From Porphyrobacter sp. GA68 (lineage in GTDB: Bacteria > Pseudomonadota > Alphaproteobacteria > Sphingomonadales > Sphingomonadaceae), in contig NZ_JAKQYJ010000001.1 in the NCBI RefSeq assembly GCF_022605525.1, positions 124,001 through 188,000 of the forward strand: DNA of 64,000 nt, given 5' to 3'. Below are positions 55,460 through 64,000 of this stretch, piece after piece. Numbering within the stretch: the stretch's first letter is position 1; each line of letters opens with the position of its first letter. Below the pieces are notes generated by a model that saw nothing but the letters and a program-made list of their open reading frames with translations, made no database searches and was not told where the DNA came from. Both the position numbers and the translations under genes were made by a program.

Positions 55460-58400
55460 TCAGTGCCCATGCCCGCGCGTCATCCGCGCGCCCGCGCCAT
55501 CACCGCTGCCTTCCGTTTCCCACCAGTATGGTGCACGCCGCCGATCTCCGGTCGTCACCTCGTTCATGGTGAGCGGGTCATAAAGCCTTCCCCCCAGCAT
55601 CACCCTGTGCACCTTGTCCGTGTCGCGGATGTTCTCCAGCGGGTTGGCGTCCAGCACCACCAGGTCGGCGAGCTTGCCCACTTCAAGCGAGCCGATGTCA
55701 CGGTCATAGCCATAAGCGCGCGCCGGCATGATCGTCGCCGCGGCCAGCGCCTCGACCGGGGTAGCACCCCCGCGTGCCAGGCTCCAGATTTCCCAGTGCG
55801 CGGCGAGGCCGGCCTGCTGTCCATGCCCGCCGATCGCAACGTCGACGCCCCGGCGCGCAAGTTTCAGCGCCTCTCTGGCAGCTTCATCGTCGATGTAGTC
55901 TTCTTCGGGAGCCATTGAGCGCCGGACGTTGTTGGCCAGCAGCAGGGCGGTGGGCTCATGCCGCCGCAGTATGGGATGTTCCCAGACGTTCGTGTGCTGT
56001 CGCCAGTACGGATCGCCGGCGAGCCCGCCATAGGCGACGACCAGCGTCGGGTTGTAGGCGACCTTCGTTTGCGTCCACAGGTCGAGCAGGTCGTCATAGA
56101 ACACCTCGCCCGGCACATTGTGTTCGATGGTGGAGTTACCATCCTGGATCAGGCTGACGTCCATGGTCCACAGGGAACCGCCTTCCGGCACGACGAGCAT
56201 GTTTTCGGCTTGAGCCGCGGCGGTGACCATCTGGCGCTGGTCACGGCGCGGCTGGTTATAGTTCTTGACCGACCGCGCGCCTTGAGCCTTCAGGCGGCGC
56301 ACGCTGTCGAGCGCGTCTTCGTAGCTGTCGATCTCGGCATACACACGTGCTGCCTTGGCACCATAGATGATCTCTCCGGTGGAGAAGATGCGCGGCGCAA
56401 GGATCGTCCCGGCGCGCTGCATTTCAGCGGCCGGAAAGATCTCTCTGGCGCTGGAGGAGGGGTCGTGAATAGTTGTCGTGCCCAGCGCCAGATTGGCAAT
56501 CGCGGACCAGTTCTGCTGCGGGATGAGGTCATCCGCGCCCTGCGGTCCATGCGCATGGCCGTCGATAATGCCGGGCATGATCGTCTTGCCGCCTACATCG
56601 ACCCGCGTTGCGCCGGCTGGGACGGTCAGGGTGCCACTAGCGCCCAGGGCGACGATGCGGTCGCCCTGGATCAGGATGTCGCCCACTTCGATGACTCCGC
56701 CATCGGCGCCCGACATGGTGATGATGCGCGCACCCGTCAGCAGTACATCGCCGCGCGGCTTGTCCGCCGGCAGGGTCATCGCCAGGGAGTTTCCGGTCGT
56801 CGGGGGAATGAACTTGGGTGCAGCCGCACCGGCAGGCGCGGGGGCGGACGGGAACAGCTGTTCCACGGCGGCGGTATAGAGCGTCGGACCGAGACTCCAG
56901 TGCAGCCGCTGTCCGTTGCTCGACCAGTTGATGAAGTCCGCGCCGTCGTCGCTCACCCGCGTCACCGGAAGCGCGGTGCTGTCGGGGGACAGCGCCACGT
57001 CCTGCGTACCGGGCATCAGCGGTGTTACGAACGCCTGATAGTTCTGGCGAAACGCCAGGAAGCGTCCATCGGGCGACACGGAGAAGTCGTTGACCAACTC
57101 GCCGGTGGCATGAACCCGCTCGTTGCCCCCGGCAAGGTCAGTGCTGACAAGCCGCGCCTTGCCCGCGTCCGATCCGATGAAGAACAGGCGGCCGCTGCCC
57201 TCGCCCCATTGCGGATTGGTGCCGCTGACGGGCAAACGGCGCTGATTGCTGCCGTTCGCATCGACGAGATAGATGCCGGGGTTGCCGCCCCCGCGCGCGG
57301 CGGTGAGATAGCCGCCTTCGCGCTGTTCGAATGCAATGGTCCGGCCGTCGGGGGACAAACGGGGATTGGCGTAGTGTCCCGGCGTCTGCGTAACAGCGGT
57401 TGCGTTGCCGCCACGCGCGGGAACGGTTTTCACCACGCCGAGCCCGGCGTCCGTCCACGACACGAACACCACGCTGCGCCCGTCGCGCGACCAGCTTGGC
57501 CATGCCTCCATTGCATCGCCGGAGTTCGTCACCAGCCGCCGGGCCTCGCCTCCGGCTGCAGGCTTCGTGTACAGCTTGCCCAGGCTTTCGAAAACCACTG
57601 TGCGTCCATCGGGCGAAACGCTGGCCCAGCGGGGCATCTGCGTGGTTATCGTGTCCGGCGCGACCTCCACCGCCGGGTGTGTGGCGTCGGCAACGACCCG
57701 TGTGTCGCGTACCTGAAAGGGGATGACCGAATGTGCGCGGCCATCGGCGTTCACCCGGTTCAGCTTGCCTCCCGCCCAGAACACCAGGCTGCGATTGTCA
57801 GGCGTCCAGGCGATGTTCGGGTAAACCCCCGTGACTGCCCAGGTTTCCTGCACATCGCGGTCCAGCGGCGCGAAGATCTTGCGCTCGGCACCGGTGGCCA
57901 GATCCTTTACATACAGGCTGGTAACGTTGTTGTCGCGCCGCACGAAGGCGAGCGCTCTGCCATCTGGCGAAGGGGTGGGCCGTACCGCGCCGCCAGCCCC
58001 CGAAACCGCCGTCGTCACCGTTCCCGTATTCAGATCATAGCGTTCGATGTCGAAAATGCCGCTGCGTGAATTCTGCGCATACTCGAAGATCGGACCGGAC
58101 GATGTGTTGCGCACGTAATAGATGGCGTTGCCATCGGGCGCGTAGATCGGTTCGCCCAGTTCCTTTTGCAGCACCTCGCTTGCCCGCTTGACCAGCGGTA
58201 CGCCGGCCCCGCCGCTGACATGGTACAGCCACACCTCGCCAGTGCCCAGCGAACGGCCGGTGGTGAAGTGCTTCTTGGCCGCGATGAACCGGCCGTCCGG
58301 CGACCAGGTCGGCTGGTTGAGGAGGCGGAAATCCTCCTTCGTCACCTGTCGCTTGTCCGACCCGTCGACGTTCATCACCCAGATGTTGTCGCCGCCACCC

Positions 58401-58840
58401 CGGTCCGAAGTGAAGGCGATCCGTCGCCCGTCCGGTGAGAAGCGGGGCTGATGTTCGTAAGCCAGGCCGTCGGCGATCCGCGTTGGCGCGCCGCCGGTGA
58501 TCGGCATGGTGTAGATGTCGCCGAGCATGTCAAACGCGATGGTTCGCCCATCCGGCGACACATCCACGTTCATCCAGGTTCCCTCGTCCGTGTCGATCGC
58601 GACTTCGCGCAAGGTGAGGCCGCGCGGATTGTTGACGTCCCACTTGGTCTGGTCGGCGGACGTCGGCGCGGCAGCGGTTCCTACCAGAGCAGGCGGCTCG
58701 GGCGTCTGCGCGTTCTGGCTGATGATGGCGTCTTCAGTGGTCTGCGTCTCTGCGACGGGCGGCAGCGGCTGGCTCTGCTGGGCATGGGCCGCATGTGCGC
58801 ACAGGGCAAGCGCCAGGGCGCTGTAAAGAGATGTTTTCAT
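55460..58840 (-). CDS. Exported TolB-propeller/amidohydrolase fusion protein, 1126 aa
   Basis: A signal peptide (SLYSALALALCAHAAHAQ) leads to a long WD40-like/TolB beta-propeller with repeated SPDGRxxAF units (residues about 100-650, for example SPDGRRIAFTSDRGG), then an amidohydrolase domain from about residue 705 (ARIITMSGADGGVIEVGDIL) with metal ligands H-x-H in IIDGHAHGPQG near residue 761, and later YNPTLVVAYGG and IGGHGQQAGLAAHWEIWSLARGG. The end has the beta-sandwich return VGKLADLVVLDANPLENI. Such fusions occur in sphingomonads and in other Gram-negatives; substrate unknown, perhaps peptides or cyclic amides. It diverges from the S8 protease gene. Confidence 0.88.
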   Translation of the reverse strand: MKTSLYSALALALCAHAAHAQQSQPLPPVAETQTTEDAIISQNAQTPEPPALVGTAAAPTSADQTKWDVNNPRGLTLREVAIDTDEGTWMNVDVSPDGRTIAFDMLGDIYTMPITGGAPTRIADGLAYEHQPRFSPDGRRIAFTSDRGGGDNIWVMNVDGSDKRQVTKEDFRLLNQPTWSPDGRFIAAKKHFTTGRSLGTGEVWLYHVSGGAGVPLVKRASEVLQKELGEPIYAPDGNAIYYVRNTSSGPIFEYAQNSRSGIFDIERYDLNTGTVTTAVSGAGGAVRPTPSPDGRALAFVRRDNNVTSLYVKDLATGAERKIFAPLDRDVQETWAVTGVYPNIAWTPDNRSLVFWAGGKLNRVNADGRAHSVIPFQVRDTRVVADATHPAVEVAPDTITTQMPRWASVSPDGRTVVFESLGKLYTKPAAGGEARRLVTNSGDAMEAWPSWSRDGRSVVFVSWTDAGLGVVKTVPARGGNATAVTQTPGHYANPRLSPDGRTIAFEQREGGYLTAARGGGNPGIYLVDANGSNQRRLPVSGTNPQWGEGSGRLFFIGSDAGKARLVSTDLAGGNERVHATGELVNDFSVSPDGRFLAFRQNYQAFVTPLMPGTQDVALSPDSTALPVTRVSDDGADFINWSSNGQRLHWSLGPTLYTAAVEQLFPSAPAPAGAAAPKFIPPTTGNSLAMTLPADKPRGDVLLTGARIITMSGADGGVIEVGDILIQGDRIVALGASGTLTVPAGATRVDVGGKTIMPGIIDGHAHGPQGADDLIPQQNWSAIANLALGTTTIHDPSSSAREIFPAAEMQRAGTILAPRIFSTGEIIYGAKAARVYAEIDSYEDALDSVRRLKAQGARSVKNYNQPRRDQRQMVTAAAQAENMLVVPEGGSLWTMDVSLIQDGNSTIEHNVPGEVFYDDLLDLWTQTKVAYNPTLVVAYGGLAGDPYWRQHTNVWEHPILRRHEPTALLLANNVRRSMAPEEDYIDDEAAREALKLARRGVDVAIGGHGQQAGLAAHWEIWSLARGGATPVEALAAATIMPARAYGYDRDIGSLEVGKLADLVVLDANPLENIRDTDKVHRVMLGGRLYDPLTMNEVTTGDRRRAPYWWETEGSGDGAGARMTRGHGH

Positions 58841-59047
58841 GTTGCTTGTTCTTCTCTCGACCAGACGTTGATCCCGCGCAGCCTAGAGCGGCGTCCGCTG
58901 CGGTCAAGGCAACAATAGCTCGCTCGGCCACAGTCATTGGCACCGCCGCAACAATACGGATGGCAGGCGCAGCGCTTTGTTGAAGCTCTGCCGCTTGGAT
59001 GGCGGCGCTGCGCCTGGAGCAGCTGTCTGCCACCGCGGAGGTTTGAG
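58841..59047. promoter_or_regulatory. Divergent control region between the fusion hydrolase and the S8 protease
   Basis: 207 bases that should carry both promoters. A strong ribosome site GGAGG (59037-59041) belongs to the protease. No other motif is convincing. Confidence 0.4.
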
Positions 59048-61261
59048 GTGCCTGATCACGTAGCCATCCCGCATCCGCGCTCCTGCCTTGGCGGAGCCGC
59101 CGCTCTCGCGCTGTCCGCCTGTGGCGGGGGCGGCGGGGACCGGCCCGCCGCCATGCCGCCCCCGCCACTGCCGCCCTCGACGGCAACGCCGGCCATAGCT
59201 GCGCCCCCTGCGCCCGCTGTCGCAGTGCCGGACCCGCGCCAGCCCGTTGCCGTTCCCGCCGCTCCGCAGCAGCGCCGGTCGGCAGCCGATGACGAGGAAT
59301 ACCGCGCCAACTACTTCGCAGCCGAAGTCATCGGCGCATTGTACGCGCTCAACCAAGGGTACGACGGTACAGGAGTGCTGGTCGGCGTGATGGACAACGG
59401 GATTGCCGAAGTCCCTGAACTCGCCGGCCAGATTTCCGGCTTGAGCAGGGATTTCGGCACGATCCATGACGTTGCCGGCGGCCGCATGGCGAGAGGCAGT
59501 GTCGGAGATGCCCGATCAGATCACGGAACCCCGGTTGCGGCCATCATAGCGGGGCGCAATGACGGTCTCGGGATACAGGGCGTGGCGCCCGGTGCGAAGG
59601 TGGTGTCGCTGCGGGTGGATTACGTGCTGCCGGATGGCTCGGCACGGCTGGGCGAAGGCATGGCCTCGGCCCTGCGCCATGCCGCCGATCACGGGGTGTT
59701 GATCGTGAACCGTTCCATCGGGAGAAGCAACCGCGGCGACGCGCCGTCCGACTTCGCCGCTGCCGTTGACTATTTCGGCAGCAAAGGTGGGCTGCTGGTG
59801 CAGTCCACCGGCAACGGCGGCGCGCCGGAGCCGACTGAGCTGGCCGAAGTGACGCAGACGAACCGATCGAGCTGGCTGTTCGTGTCGGCGCTGGTCCAGC
59901 ACGGTGACGGCGTGATAGTCGCACCTTACGCCAATCACTGCGGCAGCGTCATGGATCGCTGCGTGATGGCCATGGGGGAAAACATCACCCAAGGTTCCGA
60001 TGGTGCGATCATCCGCTTTTCCGGGACAAGTTCCGCCGCTCCACAGGCCAGCGCCTTGGCGGCCTTGATCATGTCGAAATGGCCGCAGCTGACCGGTGCG
60101 GACGCGGGCAACATCATCCTTCGCACAGCGCGCGATCTGGGGGCACCGGGCCTCGATCCGATCTACGGAGCCGGGCTGATCGACGTGCAGGCCGCACTCT
60201 CTCCCGTCGATCCCGTGCTGTCGAACGGCAGGACGGTAAGGGCACTGGGTGGATCGCACATGTTGATCAGCAACGCCTTCGGTGCCGCCGCCATCCGGGC
60301 AAGCTTAGGCCACGCGGTTCTCCTTGACCGGTTCGGGCGCGATTTTGCCGCCGATCTGTCGGGATCGGTGGTGCAATTGCGGCCCGCCGCGCCAGCTATC
60401 GACCCGGCAACTGCACAGCTGAAAACATCGCCCTGGCTGACGGGTGATGCGGACGCACCGCTGATGCAGTCGCAGACATGGCCTGCCGCTCAGCCGCAAC
60501 GCTTTGCAGCAGGCGCATTCCGGCTCCCAACGGGTGGCAGGCCAACCGCCTTCGCAACTATTCGGCGCGATCGTGACGGGCACCCCTACCTCAACGGCGC
60601 CAGCAAACGTGTGGGCATTCTCTTGCCGCTGCAGGATCACCTGCTTTCGGTGGAGACGCATTTCGGGCGGTCGCACAACCGGCGCATTCATGCCGTCACT
60701 GCCCGCTTGAGTGGCCAGTCCGCCTATATTCAGACCGGGCTGGCAGATGAAGCCGGGGCGGTATTCGGCACCCCCGTGGGTAGCGGTCCGCTGCGCTTCG
60801 GCGATGGTGCGCAAACTGTGTTCCTGGCCGGCGGCGCGCAGACAGGAGGAGCGGGATGGCTGTTGGATGCAGAGGCATTTGTCGGCCTTTCCCGCATCAA
60901 GCTGGCCGACGACCTGCTGCTCCGGGAAGTAAGTGCAGTGGCCAGCGGACAGTTCAACCTGACTGCGCGTGCCGCTTGGGCGGATGGATTCCTTTGGGCA
61001 AAGCTTTCTCAGCCGCTCGCCATAACGGCCGGTCAGGCTTCGTTCCGCATGCCAGCAAATTTTGATCGACTGACCCGCACCCTGATTCATCACGACGCCG
61101 CCGCTAACCTGCGCGGCCGTTTCGATCCGCAGATGACCTTCGGCTATTCGCGCAGTAGCCCACTCGGACTCGTTCATGTGTCCGCCACCTTCCAGCCTGG
61201 AACAGGCGGGACAGCGGCGCTCGCAGGCTGGTCGGCCGCTCTGGGCGGCGCTCGTTGGTAG
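59048..61261 (+). CDS. Subtilisin-like (S8) surface lipoprotease, 737 aa
   Basis: The signal peptide ends in a lipobox ALSAC (near residue 22) followed by a Gly run and a Pro/Ala-rich linker to about residue 75. The peptidase domain has Asp116 in VMDNGI, His159 in SDHGTPVAA, the oxyanion Asn in STGNGG and Ser328 in FSGTSSAAPQASAL, so the triad is complete. The 330-residue C-terminal part is rich in alternating strands and Gly/Ala (SVETHFGRSHNRRIHAVTAR, AKLSQPLAITAGQASFRMP) and might be a barrel or autotransporter-like domain; this is weaker. A GTG at 59048 is chosen for its GGAGG and the immediate signal peptide; the frame is open 37 codons upstream. Confidence 0.88.
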   Translation: MPDHVAIPHPRSCLGGAAALALSACGGGGGDRPAAMPPPPLPPSTATPAIAAPPAPAVAVPDPRQPVAVPAAPQQRRSAADDEEYRANYFAAEVIGALYALNQGYDGTGVLVGVMDNGIAEVPELAGQISGLSRDFGTIHDVAGGRMARGSVGDARSDHGTPVAAIIAGRNDGLGIQGVAPGAKVVSLRVDYVLPDGSARLGEGMASALRHAADHGVLIVNRSIGRSNRGDAPSDFAAAVDYFGSKGGLLVQSTGNGGAPEPTELAEVTQTNRSSWLFVSALVQHGDGVIVAPYANHCGSVMDRCVMAMGENITQGSDGAIIRFSGTSSAAPQASALAALIMSKWPQLTGADAGNIILRTARDLGAPGLDPIYGAGLIDVQAALSPVDPVLSNGRTVRALGGSHMLISNAFGAAAIRASLGHAVLLDRFGRDFAADLSGSVVQLRPAAPAIDPATAQLKTSPWLTGDADAPLMQSQTWPAAQPQRFAAGAFRLPTGGRPTAFATIRRDRDGHPYLNGASKRVGILLPLQDHLLSVETHFGRSHNRRIHAVTARLSGQSAYIQTGLADEAGAVFGTPVGSGPLRFGDGAQTVFLAGGAQTGGAGWLLDAEAFVGLSRIKLADDLLLREVSAVASGQFNLTARAAWADGFLWAKLSQPLAITAGQASFRMPANFDRLTRTLIHHDAAANLRGRFDPQMTFGYSRSSPLGLVHVSATFQPGTGGTAALAGWSAALGGARW

Positions 61262-61276
61262 CGGACCGCCGCTACC
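61257..61276. terminator. Perfect hairpin between convergent genes, probable two-way terminator
   Basis: GGTAGCGG (61257-61264) and CCGCTACC (61269-61276) form a perfect 8-base stem with a 4-base loop. It includes the stops of both the S8 protease (61259-61261) and the DUF11 gene (61272-61274), which leaves only 10 bases between the two genes. Confidence 0.6.
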
Positions 61277-62438
61277 GGATGCGGGCGCGGAATTGCAGCA
61301 TCAGTGAAGCATTGGCGCCCAGTTCCCCTTGCGGCACGATGCGCAGGGCGCCGACCTGCGGGTCGAAACCGGCGGTGGGCGTATAGGTGTAGGTCGAACC
61401 GCCTCGCTGCTGGTACGTGACACTGCTCGCCGTCAGGGTCACTGCGCCGGTCGCGGTCAGTTTCACCGGCAGCGTGGTGGTGTCGTCGAATGGCTGGTTG
61501 CGGAAATCCAGCGTTGCGGGCAATTGGTCGAGCAGCAGCAGCGAGGCCGCATCGACCGAGCTGCCGCCAGTGTTGGTGACGGTGAGAGTATAGATAACTT
61601 CGTTGTCCGGCAGGTTGTAAGCGCCCAGGCTTCCGGTCACCGGCGTCGAACTCTTGCTGACCGCGATCTGCGGCATCGGGCAATAGCTGACGCCGCTTAT
61701 GCCGACCGCCTGCTGTCCCGTCGCCGTTTCGCCGCTTTGCAGGGGAGCATTCCCATAGCTGAAAACGACGGAGGTTACCGGCTGGGCAAAGGACACGTTG
61801 ATCGTGCCGGTGTCCGAATTGTTGCCGGAGTTGCCGCTTCCGGTCGCCTCCCGCGCATTGGTGCCGCCCTGTTGAAACAACACGCTGGACGCGGCGGCAG
61901 ATACCGGCTGCCCCGTCTGGTTCCCGTTGCCGGCGGGCGAGGTCATCACCGGCGTATAGACGTTTCCGCCTGCGTCATTGCCCACCACATGCACCCAGTC
62001 GCGAAATGCGTTGGTCGCGAAATCAACGTCGAACAGGCTGAGCGACACGGTGCGGACCGGCTGCGGGAAGTTGAGCGTCACCCGCATCACGCGGGTGTTG
62101 CTGGTGATGGTCGCCGTGCGCGCCGACAGGATCCCGCCCACCACCAAGCTGTTCTGAGTCGTTGCACCCGACACGAGGTTTGAGATCGCCGGCAGGACCT
62201 GACCGGCCACCGTTGTGCTGGACAAGCCATTCTGAAAGAGGGCGACGCTGAAGTTCTGGCTGATCCCAAGACCGTTTGTGGCGGTGTAGGTGTAGGTAGA
62301 GTTGTAGCTGAGCGACCGCGCGGTCTGGTTGGCGAAGCTGAAGCGGAACTGGTTCGCGCTGTCGCACGACGCATGCGCAGCTCCCGCGTGACACAGGACC
62401 GCTACCGCAAACCCAATTTCGCGAACCCGCCGCATCAC
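61272..62438 (-). CDS. Secreted DUF11-repeat surface protein, 388 aa
   Basis: A signal peptide (IGFAVAVLCHAGAAHAS) is followed by a Ser/Thr/Asn-rich extracellular region; an Ig-like strand pattern (TVSLSLFDVDFATNAFRDWVHVVGNDAGG) lies near residues 131-160, and a DUF11-type domain near residues 260-385 (IAVSKSSTPVTGSLGAYNLPDNEVIYTLTVTNTGGSSVDAASLLLLDQLP). Such domains are found in large surface and cell-wall proteins. Its stop is within a hairpin shared with the S8 gene, and its start overlaps the upstream barrel gene stop by 4 bases (ATGA), so they act together. Confidence 0.75.
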   Translation of the reverse strand: MMRRVREIGFAVAVLCHAGAAHASCDSANQFRFSFANQTARSLSYNSTYTYTATNGLGISQNFSVALFQNGLSSTTVAGQVLPAISNLVSGATTQNSLVVGGILSARTATITSNTRVMRVTLNFPQPVRTVSLSLFDVDFATNAFRDWVHVVGNDAGGNVYTPVMTSPAGNGNQTGQPVSAAASSVLFQQGGTNAREATGSGNSGNNSDTGTINVSFAQPVTSVVFSYGNAPLQSGETATGQQAVGISGVSYCPMPQIAVSKSSTPVTGSLGAYNLPDNEVIYTLTVTNTGGSSVDAASLLLLDQLPATLDFRNQPFDDTTTLPVKLTATGAVTLTASSVTYQQRGGSTYTYTPTAGFDPQVGALRIVPQGELGANASLMLQFRARIR

Positions 62439-64000
62439 CGTCGGCCCAGCCCGAGAAAGCCGAAGCTGTCTGCATCCAGCTTCATTCTGGCGGAAGCGAA
62501 GAACCCCTTGTCCGTATGGCGCGCGGCGGCAAAATCCCGGTCCCGGAAGCCCGCGACATTATACCCCACCATCAGCAGCACGTCCGGCACCGGAACAAAC
62601 CCCACATGCGGGCCGACGGCGAAGCTGGTCGTGCGATCCGTCAGATGCCCGCGCACACTGGCCGAACCGCCCACCTCGATCTTCGGTGACAATGCGATCC
62701 GCGCATCCAGGCCGCCCAAAAGAGAGCTGCCTTCGAAAGAAAAGTCGGCAACCTGATCGAAATTGTAGCGTCCGCCCAGGAACACTCCGATCTCTGCCAG
62801 TTCCGTCAGTCCGCCCTCCGCGCTTCCAAGTGGCAGCCAGTTGGCTGACAGGCTTGCCACAAGCCGCCGCGATATCGCGTCTCCGGTCACATTGAAAGCA
62901 ACCTGGCCAGCGGGTCCCACCGCGCCCTGCACCGCATCCGCCACCCGGTCGCTGCGGTATTCCAGCTTGCCGAGGTAAGCGAAGGCGCTGTCCGCAGGCC
63001 GCACGGCCAGCGACACCGCCGCGTCCAGTATCTCTGTCTCTGCCCCCTCATCCGCATCGGCGCGGGTCCAGGTCACGCCTGCGCCAACCACCCGGCCTTC
63101 ACCCAGCTGGCGCAGCAGGCCTGCCGTCACTCCGGCGCGGGTGGCGAACTCGCCATCGCGCAGCTCGGCCCGGCCCGTCGCGGCCCAGCGATCATGCCGC
63201 CAGCCCGCGCCGACGGTCACGGCTGCAAAGTTTTCGAACAGAGCGCCGTCTTGCGACAGGAATCCACCGCTAGCTGCCGGATGCAGCGGGTTGAGAACGT
63301 GCGCGGCGTCCGGCCGGTCGAGCGTGCGGTTGATGTCCAGCGTCGCATCGAGCGTGATGTTCCGCGACACGGCCAGGCTTTGCGACAGGCCAAAGGCCGC
63401 AAAGGTCGATCCGCCGATCTCCGCCAGGTCCTGGGTTCCGATCGTGGAAACCAGCCGCCCGCCCGTCCACAACCCCATTTCCAGTCCGCCCCGCAGAGTC
63501 CGCGCCGTCAACTCCTCGCCCTGAGCGATCTCGTAGGTGCCGATCAGCTGCACGTCCGATGTGACCGCATAGCGCGCGCCCAGCCGGTAACGGTTCGCCA
63601 GGTCGACGGACTCTGCTGCGCCCAGAGCAATAGTCGCGGTACCGTCAATCTCCAGCCGATTGTCGAGGAACCGCTTGGTCAAGCCGCCCTCCAGTGCCGT
63701 CGTGGCACCGCGGGTTCCATCGGCGTAGGTGTCCGACAGGTGCGCCACGCCGAACCGGATATCGGCATCTGCGGCACGGTAAGTAGCCAGCACGCGCGCT
63801 GCCCGGCGCCTGCTGTCATCGACAAGGCTTTCGTCGTGCCAGGCGCTGGCGACAACAGCCAGGTTCTGCGTCAGCGCGTAGCGGGCATCCACCCCTGCTT
63901 TGCGGCGACCGACTTCCGCGCCGTTCTGCTGACCAACACCATATCCGGCATCGAGAGAGCGCACATAGGCCAGCACGTCGAGGCTGCCGGTGCGGTGTTC
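62435..64000 (-). CDS. Large outer-membrane/surface protein, C-terminal barrel part (5' end outside the window)
   Basis: The frame is open to the window edge on the minus strand (EHRTGSLD precedes the first internal GTG at 63976), so only the C-terminal 521 residues are seen. They are a long series of amphipathic strands with repeated short motifs (GARYALTQNLAVVASAWHDESL, GLTKRFLDNRLEIDGTATIALG, YEIAQGEELTARTLRGGLEMGLW), ending FLGLGRR, as in an outer-membrane barrel. It is followed directly by the DUF11 protein with ATGA overlap. In sphingomonads such barrels end very large DUF11/repeat surface proteins; the part that would show this is outside the window. Confidence 0.7.
   Translation of the reverse strand, partial: EHRTGSLDVLAYVRSLDAGYGVGQQNGAEVGRRKAGVDARYALTQNLAVVASAWHDESLVDDSRRRAARVLATYRAADADIRFGVAHLSDTYADGTRGATTALEGGLTKRFLDNRLEIDGTATIALGAAESVDLANRYRLGARYAVTSDVQLIGTYEIAQGEELTARTLRGGLEMGLWTGGRLVSTIGTQDLAEIGGSTFAAFGLSQSLAVSRNITLDATLDINRTLDRPDAAHVLNPLHPAASGGFLSQDGALFENFAAVTVGAGWRHDRWAATGRAELRDGEFATRAGVTAGLLRQLGEGRVVGAGVTWTRADADEGAETEILDAAVSLAVRPADSAFAYLGKLEYRSDRVADAVQGAVGPAGQVAFNVTGDAISRRLVASLSANWLPLGSAEGGLTELAEIGVFLGGRYNFDQVADFSFEGSSLLGGLDARIALSPKIEVGGSASVRGHLTDRTTSFAVGPHVGFVPVPDVLLMVGYNVAGFRDRDFAAARHTDKGFFASARMKLDADSFGFLGLGRR

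Noticed and set aside
56000-58069. 703-aa open frame on the plus strand opposite the TolB/amidohydrolase gene
   Set aside because: It mirrors the repeated SPDGR codons of the real gene; the translation has no signal peptide or domain.

Overview
The window reads as one stretch of a GC-rich alphaproteobacterial chromosome, most likely Sphingomonadales and plausibly Erythrobacteraceae. This rests on the V-type exosortase/EPS locus, the crtY-crtI-crtB carotenoid cluster, the split ATP synthase operon with a short epsilon subunit, and an alphaproteobacterial-type SOS box (GTTC-N7-GTTC) before dinB. I see no rRNA, tRNA, CRISPR array, insertion sequence or prophage gene. Coding density is high, with many 1-4 base start/stop overlaps, so most genes sit in operons.

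Layout. (1) 1-12.5 kb, flagellum: the end of flhA and fliA on the plus strand meet a long minus-strand operon that reads, in transcription order, sigma-54 activator, fliE, fliF, fliG, a short FliM-like gene, fliP, fliQ, fliR, flhB, fliD, fliS. A short flagellin gene diverges from the activator. FliH/I/J, FliN, FliO, FliK and FliL are not in the window. (2) 12.7-15.4 kb: an Ada methyltransferase/regulator and an exported trypsin-like protease. (3) 15.5-21.3 kb: F1 ATP synthase delta-alpha-gamma-beta-epsilon, with a lipoprotein gene between gamma and beta and a four-helix membrane protein gene between beta and epsilon.

(4) 21.4-38.7 kb: an exopolysaccharide locus tied to an exosortase. It holds exosortase, EpsI, an EpsD-type prolyl isomerase lipoprotein, five glycosyltransferases (GT4, GT2, a WecG/TagA type, then GT4 and GT2), a TPR lipoprotein, a Wza-like export protein, an outer-membrane barrel, a Wzz-like chain-length protein, a CpsD-like tyrosine kinase, a Wzy-like polymerase/ligase, a WcaJ-like initiating transferase and a small exosortase-accessory membrane protein. 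Together these could start, build, polymerise and export a polysaccharide and process a sorted protein. No sorting substrate was recognised here.

(5) 38.8-43.2 kb: an exported amidohydrolase, an S9 peptidase and a MipA/OmpV barrel. (6) 43.3-47.7 kb: crtY, crtI, a LOG-family gene and crtB, giving beta-carotene from geranylgeranyl diphosphate. (7) 47.8-53.8 kb: a biotin-dependent acyl-CoA carboxylase alpha subunit, an MFS exporter, dinB behind an SOS box, and an overlapping dps-pgl-Nudix operon. (8) 53.9-64 kb: a Tat-exported PhoX/DUF839 protein, a very large TolB/amidohydrolase fusion, a subtilisin-like lipoprotein, a DUF11 surface protein and the 3' part of a large barrel protein running off the window edge.

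Several starts were moved from the longest reading frame to a downstream ATG/GTG on ribosome-site, signal-peptide or family-length grounds; the reason is given at each gene. All functions come from reading translated sequence by eye, without database searches.
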